Source of the DNA: an uncultured Flavobacteriaceae bacterium | GTDB taxonomy: Bacteria > Bacteroidota > Bacteroidia > Flavobacteriales > Flavobacteriaceae | Reading direction: 5' to 3' | DNA length: 64,000 bases | NCBI GenBank assembly: GCA_947494565.1 | Contig: CANLVG010000005.1 | Coordinates: 186,001-250,000, forward strand | In this document: in pieces, positions 19,137 to 28,086 of the stretch | Layout of the letters: each line of letters opens with the position of its first letter | Position numbering within the stretch: the stretch's first letter is position 1 | Made by a program: the position numbers and the translations under genes | Notes under the pieces: generated by a model | Seen by the model: the letters and a program-made list of their open reading frames with translations, nothing else | Database searches by the model: none | Told to the model about the DNA's origin: nothing

Positions 19137-19764
19137 GTCTTATCTTCCTTACATAAGCGCTTATATTATAAACACTACCGTTTCCATCGATGGTGCATTT
19201 CAGTTCTCCACCATTATTTATAAAGTTCTTACCTATGAACATGGGAAAGTCAACGCTTATTTGTTCCGCTATTCCTGCATCATCCGAACCTGTAAATTTT
19301 CTTGGATTGAACCTGTCGACAACACCTATGTCCATATTGAATTTCCCCTTTCTATCGGCAACATCGGTCTTTAAAAAGAATTCTACCCTTATTTCGATAT
19401 TATCACCTTCATTTGGAGGACTTAGTTTGTTACTTTCATTATCTATAAAGTTCCCAAGGCCCGCAGGTGAATTGGAATCCAAGTTGAAGTCGTTTCTTAA
19501 TGGAAATGTAAATTCTTGTGACGCACTGAAAAAGTATGGATTCTGCTCGGTATGTAGAGTGTTGACGAAATAAATCCAGCCGGTTTTTATAAGTTCATCG
19601 ACTTGATCTTCTACCGCTCTGTTTCCTATATATGTCGGCTCTCCTAAATTATTGGTAACATACTGTATCGCATAGTCGTTTCCATTTTTCTTAATGAAAT
19701 AGACCTTATTGGGTAACCAGATTGAGGGCTCGGTCGCGGCTCGAATAAGTACTTCATCGTTCAT
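19120..19764 (-). CDS. Virion-associated protein, 214 aa, unknown
   Basis: Beta-rich soluble protein without signal peptide, ending in a basic YVRKIRHGED tail. It lies between the connector-like 289-aa protein and fibre-like genes, where tail adaptor or fibre proteins are expected. I recognise no domain. Confidence 0.5.
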   Translation of the reverse strand: MNDEVLIRAATEPSIWLPNKVYFIKKNGNDYAIQYVTNNLGEPTYIGNRAVEDQVDELIKTGWIYFVNTLHTEQNPYFFSASQEFTFPLRNDFNLDSNSPAGLGNFIDNESNKLSPPNEGDNIEIRVEFFLKTDVADRKGKFNMDIGVVDRFNPRKFTGSDDAGIAEQISVDFPMFIGKNFINNGGELKCTIDGNGSVYNISAYVRKIRHGEDI

Positions 19765-19765
19765 T

Positions 19766-20635
19766 TTACCAAGAGTTTATGCCCCAAGGACTTGATGAGT
19801 TATCGAATACCGTAATCTCTTGTTTAGGTGAATCGGCATATTGGTCGGCCACTACGACCGTGTTGAGCTGCGTGATGTTAAAATGGAGATTGTCCATCTT
19901 GGCAGTATGCAAAAGCGCTTTGTACCTATTCTGAAAATCCCTTTTGTCCTGAATTCTTACACTTCGTCTTAGTCTGACCGTTTCGTAATGCACATAGGCC
20001 ATGAGGACCTGTTTGAGGTTCTTATGGATACTTATTTCGGAGTCCGAAAGATTATGCATTTGAAGTCCGTCCGAAATGTATTCGATGACCACTTCTTTAT
20101 CTTCAAGGTCGGTACTGAATCCGATCCTGCCGCGTTGCTCATCTATTACATATTCCCCTTGTGCGACCTCTCCGGGACAGAAGGTATACTTGCGAGCGGG
20201 TTTGTTGTACAGATTGCTACTGTCCGCCATCATTATGGCACCATCGTTATCAAAAAGAAGCTCATAATCGCTATCCTGTAGATAACCGACAGCCGTTTGG
20301 ATATTATTGTTGGGCCGAAGGGCCTTAAGACGAAATTGGTCCGTTACCACGGAAATCCGGACAATATCGATAAAATCTTGTGGGAGGACGATAAATAATT
20401 TTGGTCCTACCGTAATCTCTGCGGCAAGTATCGTCTTTTTCACTTCGCGGTTGAGGACCTGGATGCCGTTCTTGGCTTTGGTCAAGAGTTTGCTCCTTGG
20501 AGTATTGGCCAAATAACTATCGGTATCGACAGTTTCCATCAAAAGTTCGTCGAGCACTTCTTTTAAAGTGATATAGGCGTACTTCCCATGTAGGCTTTCG
20601 TCTTCGTGATATGTCTGGGCAGTTTGGATGGGCAT
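19766..20635 (-). CDS. Head-tail connector/ring protein, 289 aa
   Basis: Contains the pattern KLFIVLPQDFIDIVRISVV followed by FRLKALRPNNN and, later, VVIEYISDGLQ, which I associate with ring/connector proteins that sit under the portal in crAss-like and related podoviruses. An alpha-helical C-terminal segment (YVHYETVRLRRSVRIQDK) is also typical. Forms part of the series capsid, head protein, two connectors, tail. It starts 2 bases after the previous gene. Confidence 0.6.
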   Translation of the reverse strand: MPIQTAQTYHEDESLHGKYAYITLKEVLDELLMETVDTDSYLANTPRSKLLTKAKNGIQVLNREVKKTILAAEITVGPKLFIVLPQDFIDIVRISVVTDQFRLKALRPNNNIQTAVGYLQDSDYELLFDNDGAIMMADSSNLYNKPARKYTFCPGEVAQGEYVIDEQRGRIGFSTDLEDKEVVIEYISDGLQMHNLSDSEISIHKNLKQVLMAYVHYETVRLRRSVRIQDKRDFQNRYKALLHTAKMDNLHFNITQLNTVVVADQYADSPKQEITVFDNSSSPWGINSW

Positions 20636-20637
20636 GA

Positions 20638-21333
20638 TCAGTTAGTGTTGGATTGGTTGAAATCGACTTGGTCCTCGTTCATGCTCATTTGGATGATGTC
20701 GGACTCCTTGAGGTTAATGCCAAAGGCCAACAAGACCCGTCTTACCATTTCGTTCTCTTCACTAGGATGGATATCGGCATCCTCGAAATCAGGGGCCGAA
20801 GGATTGAAAAGTTCAGTGTTACCGTTAAGTTGAAAGGTCCATTTTGGAAATTTGACCTTACGCCAATAGGTAATCTGCATCAAACCGGAATACTCAGGAT
20901 ATAACCATACCGTATCACCTGCCATCCTGTAGATCGGATATTGCTCGGTGGCTGCGGGTTTAATAATATTGAACTCCTTTTTGTTTTTGCAAAATTCGAA
21001 CGTTTCGCCGCTGGCCATTTCGATTTCGTCAATGTATTTGCAATCGTCCGGAATGTTTCGTGACGAAGCCGTATCAATAGGTAATGAATCCGTAATGATG
21101 TAATGATTGACCTTTTCCTGTATTCTATCAGGTATATTGGCAAGAAAATGTGTTCCCAGACCTCTGTTTTCACGATTTACCGCCCTATTGATATCGAACA
21201 CGTATTCTTCGTTCCTAGACTGAATAGCGTTATGGAGAAGTAGGTTGAATTCTGAAGGGCTTACATTTCCCCGAACTTCCGTATTGATCAGCGTCTTGAC
21301 TTTAGTGTAAATGTTATCTATCAAAAAGGACAT
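20638..21333 (-). CDS. Head-tail connector/adaptor protein, 231 aa
   Basis: N-terminal helices (YTKVKTLINTEVRG, SEFNLLLHNAIQ), a beta section with YRMAGDTVWLYPEYSG and ITYWRKVKFPKWTF, and a helical C-terminus with an acidic end. This helix-beta-helix plan and the Tyr-Trp-Arg/Lys-rich strand fit head-completion or tail-adaptor proteins of podoviruses. It is the first gene of the leftward segment downstream of the divergent control region at 21334-21417. Confidence 0.55.
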   Translation of the reverse strand: MSFLIDNIYTKVKTLINTEVRGNVSPSEFNLLLHNAIQSRNEEYVFDINRAVNRENRGLGTHFLANIPDRIQEKVNHYIITDSLPIDTASSRNIPDDCKYIDEIEMASGETFEFCKNKKEFNIIKPAATEQYPIYRMAGDTVWLYPEYSGLMQITYWRKVKFPKWTFQLNGNTELFNPSAPDFEDADIHPSEENEMVRRVLLAFGINLKESDIIQMSMNEDQVDFNQSNTN

Positions 21334-21417
21334 AGTGGAGATGTTAACAACACAAAATTAAACAATAAAAGCATAACTTTAAATTGTGTTATTATTATGT
21401 AATGTATATTTTTAGGA
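21334..21417. promoter_or_regulatory. Divergent control region with AACACAA/TTGTGTT sites
   Basis: This 84-bp gap separates a minus-strand connector gene from a plus-strand regulator-like gene. It holds AACACAA at 21349-21355 and its complement TTGTGTT at 21384-21390, the heptamer that also clusters before the early operon. A TAATTTTG -7-like box reads leftward at 21353-21360 without a clear -33. Rightward, TTG at 21384-21386, 18 bases, then TATATTTT at 21405-21412 approximates the Bacteroidota promoter. The heptamers would overlap both promoters. Confidence 0.45.
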
Positions 21418-21627
21418 ATGGATGTCGATTTAGCCAATGGAATTTTGAACGCAATTGATGCCAAACACCTTAAAACAGGAGGACATTCTGGATTAAAACC
21501 TGTGGAATTGATCGATTTGACAGGGAGGCCGTACATGGAAATCAGCAGGTGCCTAAACCGACTTTACGAGGAAAATAAATTCAAGGTGAGAAGAGGTGTC
21601 AATTGCCATTTACTATTTAAAGCATGA
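21418..21627 (+). CDS. Small winged-helix DNA-binding protein, 69 aa
   Basis: A lone plus-strand gene pair starts here inside the minus-strand virion module. The sequence follows a short winged-helix plan: helix, GLKPVELIDLTGRPYMEISR (a helix-turn-helix) and a wing ending in KFKVRRGVNCHLL. Probably a transcription regulator of the flanking genes. Its ATG lies 6 bases downstream of the TATATTTT box, so a near-leaderless message is possible. It overlaps the next gene by 4 bases. Confidence 0.6.
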   Translation: MDVDLANGILNAIDAKHLKTGGHSGLKPVELIDLTGRPYMEISRCLNRLYEENKFKVRRGVNCHLLFKA

Positions 21628-21848
21628 TGATCAAAAAGAAGATAAGGGAAACGGAGGCATTCAAGTCACTTGATAAGGTGAAGAAAATCGTTTTCTTAAG
21701 CAAGAACAACATAGAACTGATACGCCACGGACATAAAATGTCGTGTATGACCAGTTTTGAAAACTGGGTAAAAGTGTGTAGTCCGAAAAACACGGTACAT
21801 GATATCGTAAAGGAGTTGTTGGAAAACCAAAAACCCCCAAATCAATGA
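21624..21848 (+). CDS. Small basic protein, 74 aa, partner of the winged-helix gene
   Basis: Starts inside the stop of the preceding gene (ATGA overlap), so the two are co-translated. Basic N-terminus (MMIKKKIRETEAFKSLDK), then helical; no recognised domain. Possibly an accessory factor to the DNA-binding partner. The stop lies inside the hairpin at 21830-21855. Confidence 0.55.
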   Translation: MMIKKKIRETEAFKSLDKVKKIVFLSKNNIELIRHGHKMSCMTSFENWVKVCSPKNTVHDIVKELLENQKPPNQ

Positions 21849-21855
21849 GGGTTTT
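21830..21855 (+). terminator. Hairpin terminator after the 21418-21848 gene pair
   Basis: AAAACCC at 21830-21836 pairs with GGGTTTT at 21849-21855 (7 bp, 12-base loop that includes the stop codon). The U-rich 3' arm fits a weak intrinsic terminator on the plus strand. Confidence 0.4.
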
Positions 21856-21908
21856 ACTTCGGGAAAGAAGCGAATACATAACTAGATTAGACTAACTATG
21901 GATTATCA

Positions 21909-22874
21909 TTATGAATTCAGCTGGGCCAAGATCCATGCTAAATCGTTTTTCTTGTTGTTGGCAACATCCTTTTCGAACATTTCCTTGTAAAGCCTTCTAG
22001 CTTCCTCCAAACTGATCGGGGGCTCGTCCTTGGTAGGGTCTAAAACTACGTCATTTTGATCGGTCGGCAAAGTATCGGTCAACGTCTTTTCCTCAATGAT
22101 ATCATTGATTTCGTTTTCGGCCGTAACCGGTACGTTCTTGACATAGCTCCTTTTGATCAAGGTCTGGATTTCTTGGAGCGTGATCATGGATTGTTCCGAA
22201 TTTTCGGAAAGGAACGAACCTAGCACATCCACTGGTTTTTTACCTACGGGAACGGTAACGATCACCTTGCCATCCGACCAGGTGACGGCCGTTTGTCCTG
22301 CATTGGTAAGTACAACTCCCTTCATCAGACCCAGCGCCGCAACGTAGCGCGCCTTGTAATCTGGTTTGACCATTTCGTGTAACAAGGTCTTTGCCTCTTT
22401 GTGGGCCATACGTTTCAAGGCCGCACGGATTTCAGTGTTGGATTTGGACAACATGCCCTCACCTATAATTACGACGGCGATTGCCTGAGCCTCGTCATCG
22501 GAGGTTACGTTCACTTTTTCCAACGCGTTCTCGATGGCATCGTACTGGTCAAGTTCCTTCAAAGCTTTGGCCTCACTATCGACAAGCTCGAACTTTTTAT
22601 TGAACCATCTGTGGTTCTTCAACAGGAAGATAAGTGGTTTGTTATCCGGATGCACATCCAAAAAACCATCACTCATCCAAACTTCTTTCGGTTTTTCGTC
22701 ACCCTTGTAATCCTCTACATAAACACTTTCCACTCCGGGAATATAGTGTACCCTTTTTTGGACCCTTTGACCATTTACGGTTTTTGGGAGCATCATGTTC
22801 TTTAATGGAATTTGGTAGTTTGGCGGTCTCAGTTCGCCGATTAATTGAAATCTTACTGGTTTTGTATTGTTCAT
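21909..22874 (-). CDS. Conserved head-associated protein, 321 aa
   Basis: Lies directly downstream of the major capsid gene and its terminator. The N-terminal half is beta-rich (IPGVESVYVEDY), the centre is helical (AKTLLHEMVKPDYKARYVAA), and the C-terminus, ARRLYKEMFEKDVANNKKND, is a conserved type of tail I associate with capsid-proximal proteins of Bacteroidota phages. Likely a minor head protein. It is followed by the plus-strand regulator pair. Confidence 0.55.
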   Translation of the reverse strand: MNNTKPVRFQLIGELRPPNYQIPLKNMMLPKTVNGQRVQKRVHYIPGVESVYVEDYKGDEKPKEVWMSDGFLDVHPDNKPLIFLLKNHRWFNKKFELVDSEAKALKELDQYDAIENALEKVNVTSDDEAQAIAVVIIGEGMLSKSNTEIRAALKRMAHKEAKTLLHEMVKPDYKARYVAALGLMKGVVLTNAGQTAVTWSDGKVIVTVPVGKKPVDVLGSFLSENSEQSMITLQEIQTLIKRSYVKNVPVTAENEINDIIEEKTLTDTLPTDQNDVVLDPTKDEPPISLEEARRLYKEMFEKDVANNKKNDLAWILAQLNS

Positions 22875-22887
22875 CTTTCCTCTTATT

Positions 22888-22917
22888 TAAAAAATGGGGA
22901 GGAATACACCTCCCCAT
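22888..22917 (-). terminator. Intrinsic terminator downstream of the major capsid gene
   Basis: A perfect 9-bp stem, ATGGGGAGG (22894-22902) with CCTCCCCAT (22909-22917), loop of 6, followed on the minus strand by a run of Ts at 22893-22889. It lies 22 bases after the capsid stop, as expected for a terminator or attenuator that lets capsid be made in excess over downstream genes. Confidence 0.8.
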
Positions 22918-22938
22918 TGCTGTTATTAACTATACTTG

Positions 22939-24273
22939 TTATGCGTAGTATCCCGCTCCGGTCCTAACGGCATGGAACTCGTTCGCACCGATGACCTGGT
23001 TCAAGAACTCGCTCTTGAAGTGGGTCGTCTGGATATCGAACTTATGAGCTGTACCACCTGGTCCGAAAAGCTTGATCTCCTTTTTGAAGTTCACTCCGGA
23101 TCCTTGACGGTAACGTGTCGATAGGTAGGGCTTGCTTACCGTGTTGCCGTTCTCCTGGGCGTACTTCGTTCCTGATGGAATGATCAAACAGGCCAATCCA
23201 CTGGCGCGGAACTTTTCCGCACCTAAAAGGCTAGGATCGTCCAAAAGGCTCCAAGGGGTGAAGTGGAAGGTGCAACCATCGATGTATACGGATTTGAAGC
23301 CTAACATCAGGGCCATATCCATACTGTTGTCGAAAGATCCGTAATTGGCACCTGTGGCATAGTGGGCGTTTACTCCTGACATCATTTTTCGAAGTTCCGC
23401 TCCTTGCTGGTGGTTGTGGAAAATATGGAACTCACGACAACCTCCTTGTTGCTTGGCCCGGAAGGCGACGGCTGAAAGGGCCTCGATATCGTCGATATAC
23501 TCATTTCCAACGTTACCCCTGGTCTCGATCTGGGGAAGCACCCCGATTACACCACGGGCGTTACCAGTGGTTTTCCGTTCATGGAAAATCTGGGTAAGTT
23601 CTACCATATTATCGAACATAGTGGAAGTACGCTCGATCTCATGATTGAACCAGCGAGGTCCGTCCGGAGTCTGTACCCATGATTTATGCGCCATATCCGA
23701 TACGCTTACGTTGTAATTCTGTTTCAGGATATGGGTGAAATTGTAATACGGGTTAGGGTTCCATCTTTTACTTCCAACGGCATCCGCACTTCCCTTTTCA
23801 TAGGAATTCGAGAAATCGCAGATTACGTCGACAACACCGCCAAATCCAAAAGCTCCACCGGCATCATTGGTGGCCTCGAAAATGAATTCGTCGGTAATTG
23901 CGGTAACAGTGGCCTGTCTCTCGATATCCCCATCCGACACCTTAACGGTATCACCTACTTTAAGGTTATGTTCGATAGGGGAAGTAAAAGTGGTGCCTAC
24001 CACGGCTACATCCGTAATGGTGTTGTGCAAACGGCCCTCTTCCATGTGCTCGATCTTGTCCGACTGGTAAGTGGATTCGTGACCGCAAATCTGAAGGAAA
24101 CCGGTAATTTTTCCCAATCCGTTGGCCATATGCAACTGAGGGATCAGTTCCGGCATGTACTGTTGGGCGTATGTGTATAGGTCTATAAAGTTATCGGGTC
24201 CCGCGACGACGTTGGCCGGCTGCGTGATGACCGAAAGACCACTTAAGTTGTTCTCTCTTAAATCAAAAGGCAT
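22939..24273 (-). CDS. Major capsid protein (HK97-fold, crAss-like type), 444 aa
   Basis: Typical length and position (after scaffold). Recognisable segments include the FTHILKQNYNVS strand, a long helix (RTSTMFDNMVELTQIFHE) followed by KTTGNARGVIGVLPQIETRGN, and later FRAKQQGGCREFHIFHN, the order I know from crAss-like and related podovirus capsids. Residues ~90-150 hold an inserted beta domain (VGDTVKVSDGD). Transcribed from the promoter at 25581-25610 together with the scaffold, with a terminator right after the stop. Confidence 0.75.
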   Translation of the reverse strand: MPFDLRENNLSGLSVITQPANVVAGPDNFIDLYTYAQQYMPELIPQLHMANGLGKITGFLQICGHESTYQSDKIEHMEEGRLHNTITDVAVVGTTFTSPIEHNLKVGDTVKVSDGDIERQATVTAITDEFIFEATNDAGGAFGFGGVVDVICDFSNSYEKGSADAVGSKRWNPNPYYNFTHILKQNYNVSVSDMAHKSWVQTPDGPRWFNHEIERTSTMFDNMVELTQIFHERKTTGNARGVIGVLPQIETRGNVGNEYIDDIEALSAVAFRAKQQGGCREFHIFHNHQQGAELRKMMSGVNAHYATGANYGSFDNSMDMALMLGFKSVYIDGCTFHFTPWSLLDDPSLLGAEKFRASGLACLIIPSGTKYAQENGNTVSKPYLSTRYRQGSGVNFKKEIKLFGPGGTAHKFDIQTTHFKSEFLNQVIGANEFHAVRTGAGYYA

Positions 24274-24275
24274 GA

Positions 24276-25550
24276 TTAACTGGTTTTAAATTGTTCTATT
24301 GAATATTTAACCCCATGATTAGACTTTGTGCCGGGAATCGGGATGACCTTTGTGCCATTGCTCCCGCTTGACGGCATACTCTTATTAGTATTGAAATTGG
24401 CGTTCATGCCGAATTTCGTAAACTCTTCCGCTTGCTGGGCAAGCGCTTTATGTATTAGTGAGTTTATCGCTTTTCCCCTGAATGAAGGGTCGTACCATAG
24501 CACATTCTCTTGATGTTTCGCATGGTCGATTCCCCCTTCCTTGGTTCCCGATATTTTCTGTACCATTTGGTTGACATCCATAGCGTAGGACACCATATCA
24601 TGCTTGTCCTCCTTGGAATAATCGTAGTTTAGGTCCATTATCTTTTCGGTACCATTGTCGTCGATCTTTACAGCGACGCTTGAACTCGTGATCTTATCCG
24701 TCGAGTTTTTGATAGCGTCTACGTATTGTAGGCGTTGACTTTCCATATTTTCATAAGCCTCCTTCGGCATAACCATTCCGTTTTCAAGCTTGACCATTTC
24801 GGGTCCTTCTTGTTTTGGCGGTTCGGGTTTAGCGATTGGCTGCTTGTATTTTTCCTTTTCGGCAAGTTTGTTCTGGATAAAGTCCTTACCGTACGCATTT
24901 AATCTTGCCGCATCGATTTTGTCCAATTCGGCAATATCTTCGATTCCGAGTTCCTTTTCCAAGAATTCGTTGATTTCGGTCTGATTGAGCTGACCGTCGG
25001 TAAACTCCATCGCTTTTTGCTGCGCAATTTGTAACGGGGTCATTTTGCCGTAATCGATATTCAGTTTTTGAAAATCTTCATAATCTCTCCCTGTCTCGGC
25101 ATTGAACTTCAAATACTGCTGGGTCTCTTCCGGAAGGTTTGCATAGGGGTCGACAGGGTCGGGGGTCTTGAAAAGGTCGTCTATCGAACTGAGTTCCTTT
25201 CCCGATTTCTTCCTTAGATAGTCCAACACGGCATCGTCGGTATATTCGACAGGTCCTTGCTGTTCCAAGGGTGTATCCGTAGGAGGGGCATCAACGGGAA
25301 CGGGGTCGGATTGAGGTGGCTGGGCACCGTCGTCCGTAGGTTGTGTTGGTGGTTCAGGTTCGGGTGGAGTAGGGGGTGTAGGCGTCGGAGAGCTGTCAAC
25401 GACCGGAACCGGTGGGGTCGGGACCGGAGGTTCCGTAGCATTAGTAGGTGTTGGCTCTGGCGCTGGTTCGGTCGTGCTGGGTTCAGGTGGTGTATTCACC
25501 GATTGACTTGGCTTGATAAACTCGCTTCTAAAATCTTTCCCTATCTCCAT
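24276..25550 (-). CDS. Capsid scaffolding-type protein with Pro/Thr-rich N-terminus, 424 aa
   Basis: Residues ~15-95 are almost entirely Pro, Thr, Glu and Ser (repeated TPPTPPEPEPPTQP-like blocks), followed by an acidic, helical body. Position between portal and major capsid protein, the acidic coiled body and lack of motifs fit a scaffold. I choose the ATG at 25550 (MEIGKDF): an upstream in-frame ATG at 25583 would place the coding start within the promoter/inverted repeat. The body ends with a basic tail (KSNHGVKYSIEQFKTS), as scaffolds often do for capsid binding. Confidence 0.65.
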   Translation of the reverse strand: MEIGKDFRSEFIKPSQSVNTPPEPSTTEPAPEPTPTNATEPPVPTPPVPVVDSSPTPTPPTPPEPEPPTQPTDDGAQPPQSDPVPVDAPPTDTPLEQQGPVEYTDDAVLDYLRKKSGKELSSIDDLFKTPDPVDPYANLPEETQQYLKFNAETGRDYEDFQKLNIDYGKMTPLQIAQQKAMEFTDGQLNQTEINEFLEKELGIEDIAELDKIDAARLNAYGKDFIQNKLAEKEKYKQPIAKPEPPKQEGPEMVKLENGMVMPKEAYENMESQRLQYVDAIKNSTDKITSSSVAVKIDDNGTEKIMDLNYDYSKEDKHDMVSYAMDVNQMVQKISGTKEGGIDHAKHQENVLWYDPSFRGKAINSLIHKALAQQAEEFTKFGMNANFNTNKSMPSSGSNGTKVIPIPGTKSNHGVKYSIEQFKTS

Positions 25551-25556
25551 TTTGCT

Positions 25557-25602
25557 ATAGATATTTACTATGACTACATACAAAAGTATAGTAAATATCT
25601 AT
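25557..25602. repeat. Perfect 15-bp inverted repeat around the capsid promoter -7 box
   Basis: ATAGATATTTACTAT (25557-25571) and ATAGTAAATATCTAT (25588-25602) are exact complements with a 16-base spacer. The spacer contains most of the minus-strand -7 box TACTTTTG (25581-25588). The symmetry suggests an operator; in RNA from upstream it could also form a hairpin next to the scaffold start. Confidence 0.75.
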
Positions 25603-25610
25603 AAATACAA
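25581..25610 (-). promoter_or_regulatory. Bacteroidota-type promoter for scaffold and capsid genes
   Basis: On the minus strand TTG (25610-25608), exactly 19 bases, then TACTTTTG (25588-25581), an exact match to TTG-N19-TAnnTTTG. Transcription should start near 25573, about 23 bases before the scaffold ATG at 25550. The -7 box lies within the inverted repeat at 25557-25602. Confidence 0.75.
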
Positions 25611-25612
25611 CA

Positions 25613-25636
25613 AAAACATAAATTGAATTATGTTTT
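25613..25636. repeat. 9-bp inverted repeat AAAACATAA/TTATGTTTT upstream of the capsid promoter
   Basis: AAAACATAA (25613-25621) and TTATGTTTT (25628-25636) flank a 6-base spacer, just upstream of the -33 element. The same half-site occurs at 11784-11792, 39604-39612 and twice in 45113-45149. Placement suggests an activator site; it may also help end portal transcription. Confidence 0.5.
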
Positions 25637-25651
25637 AAGACCTTTCAGGAT

Positions 25652-28084
25652 TTAGGCCAATAGCTCTTCCAAATCGAATTTTTTCTTAAAATCGAAAGCT
25701 CCCAAATCCTTTTGTCGTTGCTCTATCAATTGGCTTTGACGCGTCGATTGATGGTCCACACGATCGTCCTTGGCCTTCTCTTTGAACTGGGTCAAATGGA
25801 TATCCCTTAAGGATTTTATCTTTTCCAAATAAACATCCCTTTGGAATTGGGCCTCTTTTTCCGGAGCGGTGATCTGTTGCATTGCCAGAGCCTCTTCAAG
25901 ACGTAATTGGCTCATATTCATTTCCTCTTGCATTTTTAACTGTGAAGCTGCCTGTTTCAATTGTAGGTCCGCTTGCATCTTGGCTTGGGCGGCTTGGGCA
26001 TTGGATTGGGACTGTAGCTTTTGCTTGTATTCGTTCTCGCGCATCTGTTCCTTGATCTTCCTTCTTCGGATGAATCGCATATATTCGCTGGCCTGTTTGG
26101 TATTTACCCTTGCGATACGCATAATTTCCGCTTTTTCGGATACATCGACGGTACCTTCTTTTAAAGATATATTGAGGTCTTCTCGAAGTTCGTCAAGCTC
26201 GGCCTTTGAGGGTACCATTTCGATACTGTAACCGAATTCATGGAGGTGTCTGTGTTTTAGGCTTTCGATTGCATCGATATTGTGTTTGCCGACGGCATTT
26301 CGATACATTTTTTGTAAATGCCTCGCCTCTGGTAGTTTGAATATACCCTTGACCCTGGCACTAATGGTCTCACAGACCCGTTTGTCCCATGCGACCGCGG
26401 CATCCACTATATGTTTGGTTACCACATTTCCTGCCAACTGCATCATCTGGTTCACTCCGACAAGGGAATCCTTGCCCAAACTGCCGTCCATGGCGGGGTT
26501 TATACCGGTCGTTTCCCTTATGATATTGTAGTAGTGGGCCCAAACGTTCAATAACGGGGCCAATGCGGAACCTTGCTGGTTCGTGGCCGGTCTTGCACTC
26601 TGCCCTCTTTGGATACCTCCCTCGTCGCCCAAATCAATGGTCTTTTCTAGGATTACACCTTTGACATTGAGTATGGAAAGGGCCGTTTTCCAATTGCTCT
26701 GCTTGCTTTCCCCTTCAACATCGGGGTTGAGTTCGGCAAGCTGATCAAGGTTGATTACCGTGAGATCGGGCTTGAGTTCCAACATTAAATGCTGGATCTT
26801 GAAATCGGCCATGATCAGTTTATTGACAATCGGCACTATATTGCTCAAGAAGGATTTCAACTTGTTTTTATAAATATTAGTGGATTGTGCAATGAAAGGA
26901 GGTAGCACCCTGTCCATATCATCCTTGGCCAGGTTCTCGCTTTCTTTCCAACCCCAGATATATTCGTTGCTGCCTACGATATACGAACCTTCGTACCAAG
27001 TATCCATTCGTTTGGATAGACGACTGTTTTCTTGACCTTCCGGAACCTTGAAATTGCTGTCCCGACGGGCGACCTTAACGGTTTTTTCCTTTTTATAGAG
27101 ATATTTTTTAAACACGATTTCCTTGTCGCCCTTGACGCAAAAGCGCATTACGTGCACTTTGTATTCCAATACCCTGTTGATATCAACGATATCAAGATTA
27201 AGAGTGTTCTTTTGGTTGTTTCCGGCATACATTTTGGCGATTTTCCTCAAGTGAAGGTCGTCCCAACCGGTTTCCCTTCGGATATCGTTTATGGTGATTT
27301 CCTCCACCACGAAATGATAAAATGCATCCTGGAAATCGTTTCTTTCGACATAACTATGTCCGTAGGATTCAGGATCCACACTGTCGATCATGACACCATT
27401 GTTCGGGTCGGTATAGACCCTTGCCACCATCAGGTCGTTGACAACCAGGTCCTTATCCCCTTGGTCCTTGATATGCTGCCAACTACTGATATTCTTGACG
27501 AAGTTTATCATGATTTCCTCGGCGATTTCCTGTTTGGGGCGTTCCTTGATTTCGCTATAAAGGCTCAGTTCCTCTTCGTCTTCCGGAACGAAACCTTTGG
27601 GCAAAAGGTCTATACCTTGGAGTTCCTTGGCCTTTTCGAGCATTTTCTTGGCATACATGTTCTTTTTGTGCTCCAAGACCTTTTTTCGTTTCTGCTCCAA
27701 TGTAAAACGATCGGCCGATCTAATATCCAAACGGTAATTTTCCTCGCCGATGCCATTGATGACACGGTTCGTGAATTTCTCCGCGTAATTGGTTATATGC
27801 CAATCCATATTCAGATAGGAATTGTCCTCTTCCTGTCTGGCCATGATTGTCTTATAATAGGCAATATCCTGTTCGCCCCTATTGAAAATCCGAAGTTCTC
27901 TAATGCGCTGATGTCGTTGGGCGAACAGGGAGTTTGTGGTGATCATCCCGCCGCCGAACCATTCCTGCTGGATGGAGGTAGCGACTTTTAAAGCATATTG
28001 GTCCGTAAGTTTTTCCTCGTTCGGGGCCAAAGGGTCCGGTAATCCGCTGATGTCCAATGGTTTTAATTCTGGGGCATTTTTCAT
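25652..28084 (-). CDS. Portal protein (crAss-like type), 810 aa
   Basis: The portal forms the dodecameric ring through which DNA is packaged. Length (~800 aa), position after the large terminase and features fit crAss-like portals: helical N-terminus with RIRELRIFNRGEQDIAYY, the YLNMDWHITNYAEKFTNRVI segment, a central VVNDLMVARVYTDP strand, and a long Gln/Glu/Met-rich C-terminal helix (residues ~690-790) resembling a portal barrel. It starts 2 bases after the terminase stop. Confidence 0.75.
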   Translation of the reverse strand: MKNAPELKPLDISGLPDPLAPNEEKLTDQYALKVATSIQQEWFGGGMITTNSLFAQRHQRIRELRIFNRGEQDIAYYKTIMARQEEDNSYLNMDWHITNYAEKFTNRVINGIGEENYRLDIRSADRFTLEQKRKKVLEHKKNMYAKKMLEKAKELQGIDLLPKGFVPEDEEELSLYSEIKERPKQEIAEEIMINFVKNISSWQHIKDQGDKDLVVNDLMVARVYTDPNNGVMIDSVDPESYGHSYVERNDFQDAFYHFVVEEITINDIRRETGWDDLHLRKIAKMYAGNNQKNTLNLDIVDINRVLEYKVHVMRFCVKGDKEIVFKKYLYKKEKTVKVARRDSNFKVPEGQENSRLSKRMDTWYEGSYIVGSNEYIWGWKESENLAKDDMDRVLPPFIAQSTNIYKNKLKSFLSNIVPIVNKLIMADFKIQHLMLELKPDLTVINLDQLAELNPDVEGESKQSNWKTALSILNVKGVILEKTIDLGDEGGIQRGQSARPATNQQGSALAPLLNVWAHYYNIIRETTGINPAMDGSLGKDSLVGVNQMMQLAGNVVTKHIVDAAVAWDKRVCETISARVKGIFKLPEARHLQKMYRNAVGKHNIDAIESLKHRHLHEFGYSIEMVPSKAELDELREDLNISLKEGTVDVSEKAEIMRIARVNTKQASEYMRFIRRRKIKEQMRENEYKQKLQSQSNAQAAQAKMQADLQLKQAASQLKMQEEMNMSQLRLEEALAMQQITAPEKEAQFQRDVYLEKIKSLRDIHLTQFKEKAKDDRVDHQSTRQSQLIEQRQKDLGAFDFKKKFDLEELLA

Positions 28085-28086
28085 GA

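Noticed and set aside
27032-27991. Long plus-strand frame of 319 codons
   Set aside because: Antisense to the portal gene, with composition typical of a complementary frame and no neighbours in its direction.
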